The notes below the pieces were generated by a model that saw only the letters and a list, made by a program, of their open reading frames with translations, was not told the DNA's origin and made no database searches. Source: Spirodela intermedia (lineage: Eukaryota > Streptophyta > Magnoliopsida > Alismatales > Araceae). Taken from it: a stretch of DNA of 64,000 bases. Shown here piece by piece: positions 1 through 14,000 of this stretch. The DNA is taken from positions 1,175,501 through 1,239,500 of the forward strand of contig LR746268.1 of the NCBI GenBank assembly GCA_902729315.2, written 5' to 3'. Both the position numbers and the translations under genes were made by a program. Positions within the stretch are counted from its first letter, which is position 1, and each line of letters starts with the position of its first letter.

Positions 1-123
1 ATCATTAGACCTTTCCATAAATACTAGAAAGGTCCATTATATGCCAATATAAATACTGGCGTACAGCCCTAATGAGGGCTAAGTCAGTTTTACCTTTTAC
101 TACTTCCACTGTATCTCGAAACA
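1..123 (+). repeat. 5' LTR of copia-1 (right-hand part)
   Basis: This segment matches the last 124 bases of the 3' LTR (4812-4935) and ends in the same CTCGAAACA. The first roughly 92 bases of this LTR lie outside the window. Confidence 0.9.
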
Positions 124-135
124 CGGTATCAAAGC
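124..135 (+). other. Primer-binding site of copia-1
   Basis: CGGTATCAAAGC directly follows the LTR end. It is a slightly mutated form of the initiator-methionine tRNA complement (TGGTATCAGAGC) used by most plant copia elements. Confidence 0.85.
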
Positions 136-577
136 TTTCCTTCTGATCCTATGTGAGACCGCCGATGGAAGATCAACCAACTTTGGTGGCGACAATGACT
201 CTGTGTAGTAGGCAATGTCGCCCGGTGATCTTCTTCCTGTCTGCAGCACCTGAGATCAATTGTGAGGTTCCTTGGTCATAAGCAGATCGGCGGATTCTTT
301 GGTCATAAGCAGTCTTTGGAGACCGGCGGATTTTCTTGATGGTGGTGGTCGTATGCAAGTATACCATCATCGTTTCTTGACAGTGGCGGTTGTCCTCAGG
401 TACACCATTGTCGTTTCTTGACAGTGGTGATCATCTGTGTCTTGATATGTGTCTTTGATCCCAATTTCTTGAATAGAAATTGTTCTTAATACTCAATCTA
501 CAGAAAACTGAGTACTACATCAGGGAGCCTCTTTTTGAGAATATTTCTCAAGGGATATTGGATCACGACTGCAGAAT

Positions 578-3500
578 ATGGAGACAAAGGTTATTGAATC
601 CTCCTCCTTTGGCCCAAGACACTCAGTTGGGGTAATCAAGGTATGTGTAGATCTACCTAAAATTGCTGAGAGATTCCAATTTGACGGAATAAATTGGACA
701 TCTTTTATGGAACTTATTCTATGCGGGAGGAACTTGGATCATCATCTGATGCAATCTGTTCCAAGTATATATGAGACAAGGTATATGTAGTCTATATTTG
801 AAATTTGTGAAGGAATTATGAGACAAGGTTCATCGTGGCCACTACACTAAACATGATGAATCACAAATTTATCGTTTGGTGTAAAGATCTCTTAGTTTGG
901 TACAGGGAACATTGACTGTTCTGGAGTATGCCTAAGAATTAGAACCTATTTGGAGAGAAATTGATCATTATAGACTGATTAAGAATCCTAATGCTGAAGA
1001 GTGAAAGTACATCATGAAAGACAAGCTATATAAATTTTTGATGTGTCTAAATTTAGATTATGGACTCTAGTAAATCAGATCTTTGCTCAGAAGGTGGTAC
1101 CTGACATTGAAGAGGCAATTGTATTAGCCAAACAAGAAGAAAGCGTGAGAAATCTGAGGAATGATTTTAAGACAAAATGTTGCATTCAACATCCTTAAGA
1201 ATAAAGATACCTCTGTGCTTAAAAAGGGGGATGGTAAAGCACCATTTATCAAAGGAGATCCCAAGACTGATCCAAAGGCACATCTATTCTGTATTCGTTG
1301 TCGAAAGACTCATCATATCAAGGAAATCTATTGAAAAATTCACAGCAAATCACACAATTATGGAAAGCTGCATTTGGTTAATGTCCAAAGTGAGGATAGT
1401 GTTGAGCCAGTGATACAAGGACGAGCTAGTCAAGACAGATCTACCTCTTCTCAGCCTTTGGAGATTGGAAAACTCAGAGAAGAAATTGAATAGTTGAGGA
1501 GCATAATCAATTCCACTTCTCTTGTGCACACTAGTAAGCATTCTTCTAAGCATTTTCTATTATGCTTAACTACATCATCACTAGCATCACCATCATCTTT
1601 GAAAGTATCCTAGATAATTGATTCTAGAGCCACTGGTCATATTACTCCATATGCATCACTATTCATAACACATGAGGTCTGTACCAATAAATGAAAGGTT
1701 GTCACTGCAAGTGGAAATATTTAACCTATATTTGGCATCAGATTGATTCATCTTAAAGAATTGAGGACATTAAAATATGTTCTTCATGTTCTGAGATTGA
1801 ATGCACATCTATTATCATTGAGAAAATTGAGTAAAGACCTAAGTTGTCTGATATTATTTGACGACGACTTGTGTTTCTTCTATGACAAGAACTCAAGTTG
1901 GAGATATTAGATAATGGGATGGACTCTACTACTCTAGACACATGGACAAGATGTTATGGACAAGATGTTGTTGACAAATTGCTGTTGACAAATTGCTGTT
2001 TTTACATTGTCATTTAGGACATTCATCCATAAAAGTACTTCTACACTTGTTTTCAAAACTATGTCGTGCAATTGGTGAATCTACTTTCATATGTGAACCT
2101 TATCAGATGGCTAAACAGCGATGAATTTCATTACCTTCTACTAGGAATAAAAGTGAGTCTCCTTTTTATAGAATACATTCTGATATATGGGGTCCTTCTT
2201 CTTCTGATAATATTAGGGACTTCAGATGATATATCATCTTTGTAGATAATTTCACTAGGTTTACATGGATTTATCTTATAAAAAATAAATCAGAAGACAA
2301 TAGCATTATCTAGAGATTTATTAGGTTGGTTCAAAATCAGCTTAGTGTGACCCTTAAGAAATTTTGATTAGACAATGTTGAAGACTTCTTCAACTCTACT
2401 GTCTCCAATTTCTTTCTTGAGGTCATTGTCCACGAATCTTCTTCGCTGAGCAGCAGAAAGGAAGATTGCTCACTTGTTGGAAATCACAAGGGCTATCATG
2501 TTTAAAGCCCAAGTGCTGAAGCACTAATGGAGTGAAGCAGTACTAACTGCTACTCATCTTGTTAATTGTCTCCCATCAGAAGTTTTATTATTTCAGGCTC
2601 CCAAAGTGTTATTGCAGGGTTATCATCTCACTGTGCAATATGGACCAGATTTATCTCTTCGTGTATTTGGGTTTATCATATACATCCATCAATCGCAGAA
2701 TGGTTTGTTTAAGTTTGATCCCAGAGCAATAAAAGCAGTCTTTTTTGGCTAATTTAATACACAAAAAGGATACAAATTTTATGATCCAAGGTCTAGGAAA
2801 ATTATTGTGACTATTAGTGCGACATTTGATGAAAGTAATATGTATTTCCAGCAATATAACTCAAAAGTCTAGATGTGACATGTTTATACCAGAATAACAT
2901 GATTTATATATTGAGATTTTTAAAGAAGATGAAACTCCTTAGGATGACATCAATCCCATCCTCACATGATACTTCAATGGAACTACCAACACCTCAAACT
3001 CAACCACATCGATTTGGTTGAACTCATTATCAAAGAAAGCCAAAGGCAATCAAATGGAGTAATGAACATGATCTACCCAATGCAGCAAATGCCTAAAATT
3101 TGAGGCAGCATGACGAGCCAATTGTTGAATGTGATAGGTCACTAATTGATCAACATAACCTCCCATTGCTCAAGAATGTACAAAGAAGAAGGTATATCTC
3201 CTGCAACTATGTATCTTATCATCGTCTGTCTCCACAATACAGGTCATTTCTATCGGCTATTGATAGATACAATACTCCTCAAAACACTGATGAAGCTCTA
3301 TGAAGCTCACTATGAAAAAAGGCAATGAATGAGGAGATGATAGCTCTACATAAGAATTAAACTTGGAAATTTGTGTTGCTTTCCAAGAAGAAAATCATGG
3401 GTTGCAGATGGATATATACTGATGGCTCTGTTGAGCTCTTTAAGGCTCGACTGGTGGCAAAAGGCTTCACCCAATTAGCTATGCATTATGATTGGTCCTT

Positions 3501-4719
3501 ATTACAGTTTGATGTGAAAAATGTATTCTTGCATGAAGGGCTTTTGAAAGAAATATATATGGATCTTCCATCAGAGTGCAAAGACTCAAATGATATTCCA
3601 AAAGTATGCAGACTTAAGAAGGCATTATATGGCTTAAAATAGTCACCAAGATCTTGGTTTGGCTGCTTAACCACAACAATGAGAGCATTGGGGTTCAAGC
3701 AAGCCAATGGAGATCATGCTTTATTTTATAAGTAATCTAGTTCAGGGAGAGTGGTTATCTTATTAGCATATGTTGATGACATGATCATCATTGAAGATGA
3801 TATGCAAAAAATTACTAATCTTCAAAAACAATTGAGAACCGGACTTGGTATCAAAGTGTTGGGACAATTAAAATACTTTTTGGGAATTGAGGAACCTATT
3901 CTCATAGAAATTTGTTCATATCTTAAAGAAAGTATATTACTAATTTACTCAAGTATATGAGCATGAGTAACTATAAACCAGTTTGTACTTCAATTGAAGT
4001 GAAACATTATATTGAGACTTCAAAGGAGAGAGATCAAGTGGAAAAGGGGTCTTATTAACGGCTGGTGGGAAAATTAATTTATTTATCCCATATTAAATCA
4101 GACATTGCTTATTCAGTTGGAGTAGCCAATATATGCATGATCCTAGGGAGGTTTATCATCAAGTTGCTCAACGAGTCCTAGCCTATCTTAAAGGAATAAT
4201 TGGCATGAGAATCTTGTTAAAAGGGAAGATTCTCTTACAATAGGCATTTATAAAATTGTTGATTATGCTGGTTCAATTGAAAATTGATGCTCTACTACTA
4301 AGTATTATTGTATCATTGGAGGAAATTTTGTTACTTGGTGAAGTCAAAAATAGAGAGTTGTGGCTTGATCAAGTGCTGAAGCAGAATTTAGGACTATAGC
4401 CTTTGAGATTTGTGAAGGCATGTGGATAAAGAGTATACAAAATGATTTATAAATACATATGAAAGGTTCTATTATCTTGTTTTGTGACAATCAGTCTGCA
4501 ATAAGTATTGCACATGATTCTGTTCAGAATAACAAGATCAAACACATTGAAGTAGACATACATTTTATTAAAGAGAAACTTGAATTAGGGATGTTATGCA
4601 CAAAGTATGTCTCATCTACAAATAAATTAGTTGATATATTGACAAAAGGTATTTCTGCAATAGAGTTTTGCAAACAAAGGAACAAGCTGGGTATATACAC
4701 GCACCGGCTTGAGGGGGAG
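578..4719 (+). pseudogene. Degenerate copia-1 gag-pol polyprotein
   Basis: Domains can be read in order through several frames. A gag N-terminus begins at 578. A zinc knuckle lies near 1290-1335, with its last Cys changed to Tyr. The protease DSGA motif is changed to DSRA at 1620-1631. A GAG-pre-integrase LGHSS motif lies near 2010-2030. The integrase core is seen as HSDIWGP near 2175-2195 and a DNVEDF remnant near 2370. The reverse transcriptase runs from about 3370, with YVDD at 3769-3780. RNase H and the C-terminus run to about 4710. Stops and frameshifts are frequent. The reverse transcriptase jumps from VAKGFTQ straight to a segment like DWPLQQFDVKN, missing roughly 24 residues usual in this family. 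It cannot encode an active polyprotein. Confidence 0.92.
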
Positions 4720-4935
4720 TGTTACGCAGAACAAGCCTTCTATATTAGGCTTTTTCTCTATTTTCGTCTTTCTGTTATCTTTTTAGTTGTATTTCCTCCT
4801 TTTGTGTTTCCATCATTAGACCTTTTCATAAATACTGTAAAGGTCCATTATACGCCAATATAAATACTGGCGCACATCCCTAAGGAGGGTTTAAGTCAGT
4901 TTTACCTTTCACTGCTTCTGCTGTATCTCGAAACA
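4720..4935 (+). repeat. 3' LTR of copia-1 (216 bp) with upstream polypurine tract
   Basis: The purine run GAGGGGGAG (4711-4719) is followed by TGTTACGC and the LTR ends ...CGAAACA, giving canonical TG...CA ends. The last 124 bases match the window's first 123. The target-site duplication would be GCATG (4936-4940), but its partner is off the left edge. Confidence 0.9.
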
Positions 4936-5067
4936 GCATGTCTTGTTATACCTTGTTTTGTTTATTTAACATTATCATTGCCATCAAACATATGTATTTG
5001 TATCTGACTTAGAAAAATTTCATTCATACAATTTCTTAGAGATTTTCTGACAGAAATTGTTTCTCAG

Positions 5068-8000
5068 GTGGTGTTGTGATGTTCACAAGATCACTTAGAT
5101 TTTTTAAACGAGAAGGAATTCGGATCAATGTACTCTGCCCTGAGGTAGCAAACTGAATTGAGAAATCATTTCCTTGGGACGGGAAAACATCACATTTTGA
5201 TGCTTTTTTATTAATGCCTGTTGTTTGGTTTTCTTACTTATAGGACAGTTAGGTTTGAGAACAACTAACCGAGTTTCATGTTAGTTATGTGAATTCCGTT
5301 GTTAATTTTGGAGACTTGTTGGAATTTATGATATTTTTTTTCAAATTTCATAATTTTTTGGATTTTAATTTTTCTCCGAATACAGAAATGGGTTAAGTTT
5401 CGTTTCAAATAGTACACTTTTGGTTTATCTCCGTGAATCGCTAAATATCCCGTTTTTCATATATCATTGATTTGTTAGGAATATGTAAAATAAGAAAAGG
5501 TTGCTCGGTCTAGGATATATGATAAATTTTCGTTTCATCCTCATGTCTTAGGAACAGATTTGGAATCGTCCTAGTCATTCAGTTTATTATTTTTCATATT
5601 CTTTTCTTAATGAAAGCATATGTTCTATTTAGATAAGTTCCCAAAGAGAAGTCAGAGAATTATCTTCCATGGGTGGCTCCTCTTATCAATTATTTAGAAT
5701 ATGGAGTTTTGCTTCTCTTGAGACTATGTTAGGAGGGACGATGTGCTGAACTTGACTAGCATCTCATGGTCGACCAGCACCCAGGTGATGAACGTCTGAA
5801 TCCTAACCCGAGGTACTTAGGCTAACTTCATGCCATCCACGGCTTCTTAAATGTTACAATCTGAGAGGGAACCAAAGAATAATAATAAACTAGTTTGAAG
5901 AGGAAAATGAGCCTCTCTATTTCTTCTTCTTTCTGCCATTTTCGCTAAGTTCCTATGGAGCTTATCTTTTTCTTCCTTATGTGTTGCTAAAGTAATTATT
6001 GGATAATTGATAAAATATGTGACATTTATGTATATAAAACCTTAAGGATCTTAGTTTTATCCTTTTGTCAAACAAATGGGCTCAGCCCTGGGCACAGAGA
6101 CTTTTCCAAAGCCCCCACTCCAGTCCACCCTGCCCATCTGCACGGAAAGGGTTTGTGGGTGTAGGGAGAATGTGTGAGACTGTGCCACCTAGATCGGGTG
6201 TCTTTTGGGTCTTCCGAAATAAACTTTAGTGAATTTCAGGGTTGGCCAGATAAGAATTTTGTGCTTGCGTAGACCATTTACACTCTTAACTATGGTCCTG
6301 GAAATTGAAAAGAAAGGAAAGGGAGAGAAGATCAAAAGATGATGAGCGAAGATAAATAAATGAATGAAGGGGAGGGAATGGATATTTTCTAATTTCCTTC
6401 TTGAAAGGCTGTACTCTAGTCATGATGTATTGTTGAAGATGCATTAATACATAATATGACATTTTGAGTGAGATATAGTCACATGCAGTCTTTAATAAAA
6501 TAATGTAACAAAGGATTGTCCGTATTAGTTCTTAAAATAGTAGCAGTACCATGTTTTAGATCACTTGGATAAATGAAAATACTCGAAAAACGAGGCATAA
6601 TCTCACAGTTAATAAGAATTCTAACTCTAAACGAAATACTTCAAGTGCTGGTACAAACTTCTGGCGGCAACTCCAGTGGTGCGTTTAAATGTACTGAAAA
6701 TAGAAATTAGGAAAATATGATTTGAATGATTCAGTAAGCTCACCTCACTTCTTACAAATTATGAAAAGCATATTATACACGAAAATTACATTATATAGCA
6801 GAAGTAGGTCTGTATATTTTAAACCGGGTGCTTATAGTGCAATATGTAAATCCATATAGGTGAACTACTGCTAATAAATTATAGCATAGTTATTTCAAGA
6901 AAATTGCACCAGAATCTTGGAACAGATCGTTTGACCTTAGAAATAGAATCAAAACGTCCCATTTTGACTTCAGGGTTCATACAATCATAATGATGAATTT
7001 CTGGACCAAACTTGTCAAAGAATGATGAAATTATCCACCGGTTGTCTTCTGACTGATAACGGTGTTTTTGAAAAACAAGTGTCCCTCAAAATGTAGTCAC
7101 CTTAGCTACGACCTCCTAATATGAACAGCGATGCAACTGAGAACCAAACAGTGAAAGAGAATAAGGGACGAACATGTAACAGGGAGATGTCACGGATAAT
7201 AGCTTACTATGCTTTAGATATTTCGCTCAACTTTTATCCCTCAAGTGATCTCCTATGGGTGTTTTAATTTGGTTCAGCAAAGCTCCTCATAGTCTAAAAC
7301 TCTTAATTGGAGAGATTTCAAGAGTGATTGCTTAGAGCTCATGTCAAACCAACGATAATATTAGATAGTGAAGTATCCAACAATCATCTCATTTCTCATA
7401 AGGATCTTATTTCTTAAGATATCTTAAGTGTAGAAACTTTCTCTTGCAATCACTTGCCATCATTTCTAGAGCGAGGTTAATTGACTGACTTGCAACCTTT
7501 CTCTTGCATTCACTTGCCATCATCTTCATTTCCCTTTTTCTTAACTCTTGTGGTCATTGTGATGGATTTTCTTCTCTTCTTTTTGTTCTGTTACCTCTGC
7601 TGGTGGCAGAGGTGCTTGGGTTCTGGTTCTTGTAATTACTATTGGTAGAAATTCTGTGTTGATTAGGATAAGATAACCTAGTTAGATATCTTTTCTTTTT
7701 TGTACTTGTTGAGGGTAGGAAACTTAAAACAGGAAGTATCTGTAAAAGGCCTGCTTATAATTTGTATCTACCACGAAGATTTCTAACCTAGCTTGCTTTG
7801 GGTTGATCAATGATAGGTTTGATTTCGTTATCATCTTTGAAACAAACTTGTAAGAGCAGACGTGCACGTCCCAATCAATGAACTCTAGTATTCATATTGG
7901 TGTCCTAGCATACATAAGTGGAATACTTCAACCCAAACTACTATATGGGCTGACCTGGTCCATACTAGATAATAACATGACTCTAATAACCCCCCTCAAT

Positions 8001-11000
8001 CTGGAACATTTATATCATAAGCTCTTAGCTTGTTACATAGAAATTCCACCCTATGACCATTTAGAGACTTGGTAAAGATATAACAAGTTGATCCTTGGAG
8101 TTGACATTCACTATAGTGATGAGTTGCGCTTGGATCTTCTCTCTGATGAAGTGACAATCAACTTTAATATGTTTTGTCCTCTCATGGAATACAAGATTAG
8201 AGCTAACATGAATCACTGTCTAGTAATCACAGTTTAGTTCCATAGGACTTGGATGAGAAAAAACCTAATTTTTCAAGATGTTTGACCCACATAAGTTCAT
8301 ATGTAGTGTTTGGTAGTGCCCTGTATTCTGATTTTGTACTTGATCGTGAGAGTAGAGATTACTTCTTAATCTTCTAAGAAGCAAGATTGTCACCAAGAAA
8401 AATACATTAGCCAATTATAGATCATCTATTTAGACTGCAGCTTGCTCAGTCTACATTTGAAAAGCCTTGAATAGTGAGGTAATTGTTATTCTTGTTTAAT
8501 AGTTCTTTGCCTAGATTTCTCTTGAGATATCTTAGAATCCACATAACTACATCTAAGTGTCCCATATGTGGTCATTCCATTAATTGACTCATCACACGAG
8601 TAGCAAAAGAGATGTCTAGCTGAATGATAGTCAAATAATTTAGTTTGCCAACTAGATGCCTGTGTTTCTCTGTATCCTTCAACATTACCTTCATCAAATG
8701 ATAATTTCAAATTAGGGTCCATGGGAGTGGTGCTTAGTCTTGTGGTTAACATACTTGTTTTTCCTAGAAGATCAAGAACATACTTTCACTGATTGATTGT
8801 AATTTCTTATTTAGATTGAGAAAGTCTCAATCCCTGTCAAATATTTAAGATTGCCAAGATATTTAGTTACAAATTGTCCTTACATGAATTGCTTGAGTTT
8901 AAAAATGCCTTGGTGATCATAAAAGAATATAAGACCAAGCTCTAATACAGTACTACTAAATTAATTAGACCAAGCCCGTGGAGATTGTTTCAGGCCATAA
9001 AGAGATTTTCTCAAGTGGCATACCTAATTAGACTCCCTATGAGCATCAAAATTAAGTTGTTGCACCGAATAAATCTCCTCTTGTACGTCATCATGAAGAC
9101 ATACATTTTGGACATCTAGCTAGTTTAGAGGTCAAGAGAACCTTATAATCAATACCAAGAAGATCCTTGTGAAGAAATTTTGATAATTGGAGAGAATGCC
9201 CCAGAATAATCTTCACTATTTACTTGAGTGAATCCTCTGACTACTAAATGGGTCTTCAATCTGTCCATAGAGCCATCTAAATCAACTCTGATAATGAAAA
9301 CCCATTTTCATCCCACTGCGGATTCACAAACAACCGTGGAACTAGACACCAGGTACCATTCTATTGACGAGCAGTCATCTCTTCCTCCATGACTACATAC
9401 CACTCAAAATGACCAAGGGTCACTGAAATATTCTTAGGAAAAGGTAAATCTAATAAGGTTGAGATAAAGACATAACAGGTTGGACACAAATGAGTATAAG
9501 AGACAAAATTACCTACAAAGTACAAGATTTCTTTGCCTTTCATAGGGAAAAAGGTAGATCCAAATTACCTGAAGTAGAGGCATTTTCAAATAAGCCGTCA
9601 GATGTAGAACTGATTGGTTATGTATCAAGTACTTTGGTAACTATTCGACATGTCTAGGAGCTCTTTGTTGTGTGTATACATATGTAATAGGAGATTGACT
9701 AACAAACTCAATATAACTAGAGGACTCAACATGACTGTCAACTATTAGATCAATAATAGAAGTATACTCAATGATAATCAATAGAGATAAAGATTCTTCC
9801 AATGACACAATTGGCCAAGACTCATCCAAAAAAGGTGTAACCAAGAATGTAACATCAACAGAGACAACATGCTAATGAAGTGATGAACTGTAATACATAT
9901 ATCGTTTCTGAATGCAAGAATATCTTAAGAAGACCCACTTTATGGATTTGGGATGATTTATATCTTGATCAACCCCAAGTTTGTGTACAAATAGACACAT
10001 CCAGAAGGTGGAACATTGTACAATAGCTCTCTCGGATAAAGGATATAAAGCAATTTTGTTACCTAACACAATAAATGGCATGCAGCTAATCAAGTAGCTC
10101 TGAGTACATCATCTCCATAGGATTTTGTAAAAATATGCATATGTAGTAGAAGTGTGCGGAGAGTTTCAATTCTTTCTTTCAGTGATTCTATTTTGCTAAG
10201 GAATATGAGGACATGATGATTGATTAAGTATCCCATGATGGGTTAGGTATTGAAATAAAAGAAGAGCTGAAATATTCTTTTGGGTTATGTATTATCAAAA
10301 CGTAGCACATAGATGGTTTCTCAAATTGATTTTCAGTCTAAAACGAGCAAAATATAGAGAATAACTTTGACATGATGAAGCAAACTTGAAAGAAAAGACA
10401 CATGCCCTAATCAATATACCCTAGTATTTATACTAGGATTCTAATATACATAAGTGAACCACTTCAACCCAAACTACTATATGGGCTGACCAGGCCCATA
10501 GTAGACAATAACGTAACTGTGACAATTTATTGCTACGCTTGAACTATAGATGAAAGAGTGATGAATAAGCTTGGTGATCTGTTGATGTGGTGGTTATTCA
10601 TATAATCGGAAGGAGTTGTTAATTTTGATTTTGATACCCTTTTCTGCAAAAAAATCTCCTCTTAATCCTTTTCTCTAAAAGAGTTCCTTGGAATAATTTT
10701 TTTTCTGACATCAGAAATGTATGATTTGATTCACAATTGAACTCATATTCCGACTTGAATATTTTGAAAGTGACACCAAATCTGGCTGACCATACTACAA
10801 CAATTTAATCTAAATTTTCGATTCTGGAGAGACATACCTATTTTCTAAGTACTTGAATCCAACCTTATTTTGATCAGCTTGTCTCCCGAAGCAGTGATTT
10901 TATCAGTGGATGATTCTAGTTGACATGAGATGGAATAAGATGGAAAGAACTAAATCACAGCTCCAGCATCCTTATTCAATATTTCTCATTTATTTTTTTC

Positions 11001-14000
11001 TCTGCTGTGCCATATGGTTTTGATAAAAAAACTCACTAGTTTGAATGTAGTGTTAAGATAGTAAGTTATTGCTCATTTCGTGAAGACCATCTTATCTTTT
11101 GTTCTCTACTAATCCAAATATTTATCTATTTCCGTATTTTATTAATGGCATTTGTGATATGGCATGTATTAATCTTGAAGTAGAATCTTTCCTATTATTT
11201 TGATCAACTCTTAGACTCTTCTCAGAAACTTCTATCATTCTGTGATTTCTTGCAGTTTGTTCAAACGGATATGGGATCACAGGCGGATCCTAAGGTTGTG
11301 AATTCATTAGGTGGCTTCATCCCTATGGAGACGGTTGTGAATGGTATGTTCAATGATAGTTTCGTTTGTATATTTTTATTTGAAAACATAGCCTGATTAA
11401 CTTCTAATGTACACGTATTGGTGTCAGAAAATCAAGAAAGCATCGTCAGACTTGTGTGTGACCAGTTTGCTGACATCGTCAAATCACCTAAATTTTTTCT
11501 AGAGTTTGATCTGGTTAAAGATGTAAGGCTTATGGTAGTGATATGACGACAGCTTAGTGGAAGATTTAGGAGTCATGTCACGAGATAATTTAGACTTGAT
11601 TTAACTTAATAGAAGTTTGGACGGGTCAAATTGTCTGCATGTGAAAGAGGTTGTTTTGGCGACTGTTTGTCACATTTTTCTAAAAATTAATGTAGATAGG
11701 GAAAACAAAGAAAACGCTTATAATTGTATTTCCAGCCACAAAGGATGTATGCCAACAGAAAATTAACCAACGAAGTTTGCACAATAATTTGTTTCATTTT
11801 CCTTCCACAAAATAATGCAGATGAAAAACTAGGCACCCAAAACAATGTTTGGAAAAGTCACCATCTATTTTTGACCATACAGGTCCAAAATCGATGACAT
11901 AACATTAAACGCGTCTAATAATACAATGCATAGTGCTTGTAATTGGATCCAGTCAATCTGAAGGACAGGAAGAAGGATCTGATCCCCATCAAATTGAGAA
12001 AGACAAAACCAGAAAGTGCCATCTGGCAAGTCAGCCAATCTTACATGGATCCACTGATTCCAAGTTAAATCTATTTCTTGACGAAGAATAGGGAAGGTCA
12101 CAACTGCACACCTGCTAGCAGAGGTAGAGAAAGAAGAAAAGCGAGGTCAAAGAAGAATATGGAAGAAATAGGAAGATATCAGCTAACTACTGGCTCACGG
12201 CCTTTGAGTATTGCTTTTTAAAATTTCTTTAAATTACACTGAAGATATCATATCCTTTAACGACAGACAAAACTTAGTCTTTTGTATTAAAGTCTCATGC
12301 TATGCTTTCCTCGTAAATTTTCTAACTAAATCTATACCTTTAAATAATAATCGTATCCTTTTTGCTCAAATTAAGGCTTTCCCTTATATTTGGATTTATT
12401 TGCGTGTTATTAAAATTGAACCGGGCATGATCTACGTGGTCCGGTCTCTTATATTTGAAATTGTCACTATGGTGTATAGGGTTCTGACGTCAAAATTCTA
12501 ATAGTGAGAAAAAATTAGAGTGAAACAAGACTAATTGCATATAATCATAGCTTCCATGTGATTCTTGTTTTGTGTAATTCAAAAAGTATGAACTTCACAT
12601 TTTCTTAAAATCATAAATTTAAAACATAGCTGGGCTAAGGATTGAGGATTTCTGATAATCAAGTCGGAATATGCTTCATGCTATCTTAACATGCTTTCTA
12701 ACTTAATTAAACTCAAACACATTAAATTGAATAAAAATAGTGAGTTTTGATTTTTTTATTTAATTATATGCCATGGTGTTTGCAAGTGAATGAATATCAT
12801 GATAAACGAGGGGATTCACAGAGTCAGTTATTCCACATATGGATTACTTAATCAAGCTGCATGGTGTCACATATGATCCAAAGTCTGTGCTTTATTGTCA
12901 AAAATTGTGTCAGTTATATCTTCAGAATGTAGTATGGTTATACAGAATTCTGATCATGTTTCTGTTGGTTTAAGATCAAAGAGTTAAGTTGTGAGGGGCA
13001 TCTCTTGTTTATCAAAACGTTTATAATTTTAGGTGCTTTTGAGCTTATTAGAGATGAGAGCAAGGCTGGTTCTTGCCTTTGGATCACAAACCGTAGAGGC
13101 ATGGAATATTGGCCAACACCAAATGAAGAGAAGAAGTACTTGGCGAATCCATTCAAATCAAAAGGAAGTTACCCGTACAATCTAACTTCGAAGATAGAGA
13201 AACCTAACACCTTTGAGAAGATGTAAGTTCATAGTAAGGTTTCTGTCAGTTGTGAGCACTTTTTTCTTTCTACTTGCTTCTTTTCTATAGTTTTTAGTTT
13301 ATATCTTTTATTTATTCACATCGATCGCCAAGCTGGTAACAGTATGGATGGGCGCTGATGAAGATCCATCATAATATTGTTAATCAGTGATAGCCGAGAA
13401 ATGAGGAAATGTCTTAATTTCGTGAGCCCAATAGATTGACATTTTGGCTCTCCTGGGAAATCTTCTGCCCATCTATCAGGTAGTAGGTGGTAGATTTATT
13501 GGTTTTTTCAGGTACAAGCTTTTTCCTTTTCCAAATGGCTTTGATTTTATCTGTCATCAAACTGGTTTTTTTAGTAGCTGTCTTTCTTGTCGGATTATTT
13601 TTAGGAAATCTTGTGAGACATGTGTGAGCTGTAAATATCGATTTATGTTGACATTAATCCACTCAACACGGAAACTTAATAGATTGCAATTAAACTGAAA
13701 AAAGTCCATCTATAGTAAATGAACCCTCTCTTAAATTTTCGTTTTGATGATATTTTGGATATTCAGTATGTCTATTCTAGACACGACTTTTCCAATAAAT
13801 AACATGGGCATAATGCTGTTGGAGAGTGTTATTTTACTTTTCTTCCCTTAAATATACTTATTTAGATGACGTAAATTTTCATCAATTTTCTTCGTGAATT
13901 GAGATTTCTGAACGATTGTGGAACAAATACGCTCGGATTTTCGTGATGATTCTGGGATTTTTCAAGGTTGCACGCATATGCTTAGCATCTTAGTTGTTAT

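Larger units (their letters stand above)
1..4935 (+). mobile_element. Ty1/copia LTR retrotransposon (copia-1), decayed, 5' end cut by window edge
   Basis: The first 123 bases reappear at 4812-4935 as the end of the 3' LTR. They are followed by a primer-binding site at 124-135 and preceded at the other end by a purine tract at 4711-4719. Between them, gag, protease, integrase, reverse transcriptase and RNase H remains occur in the Ty1/copia order, all broken by stops and frameshifts. By eye the two LTR ends differ at about 12 of 123 positions, so the insertion is old. The element lies in an intron of the SDR-MDR gene: an SDR exon begins 132 bases after its 3' LTR. The short LTR and initiator-Met-type PBS would fit an Ale/Retrofit-like lineage, but I have not verified this. 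Confidence 0.93.
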
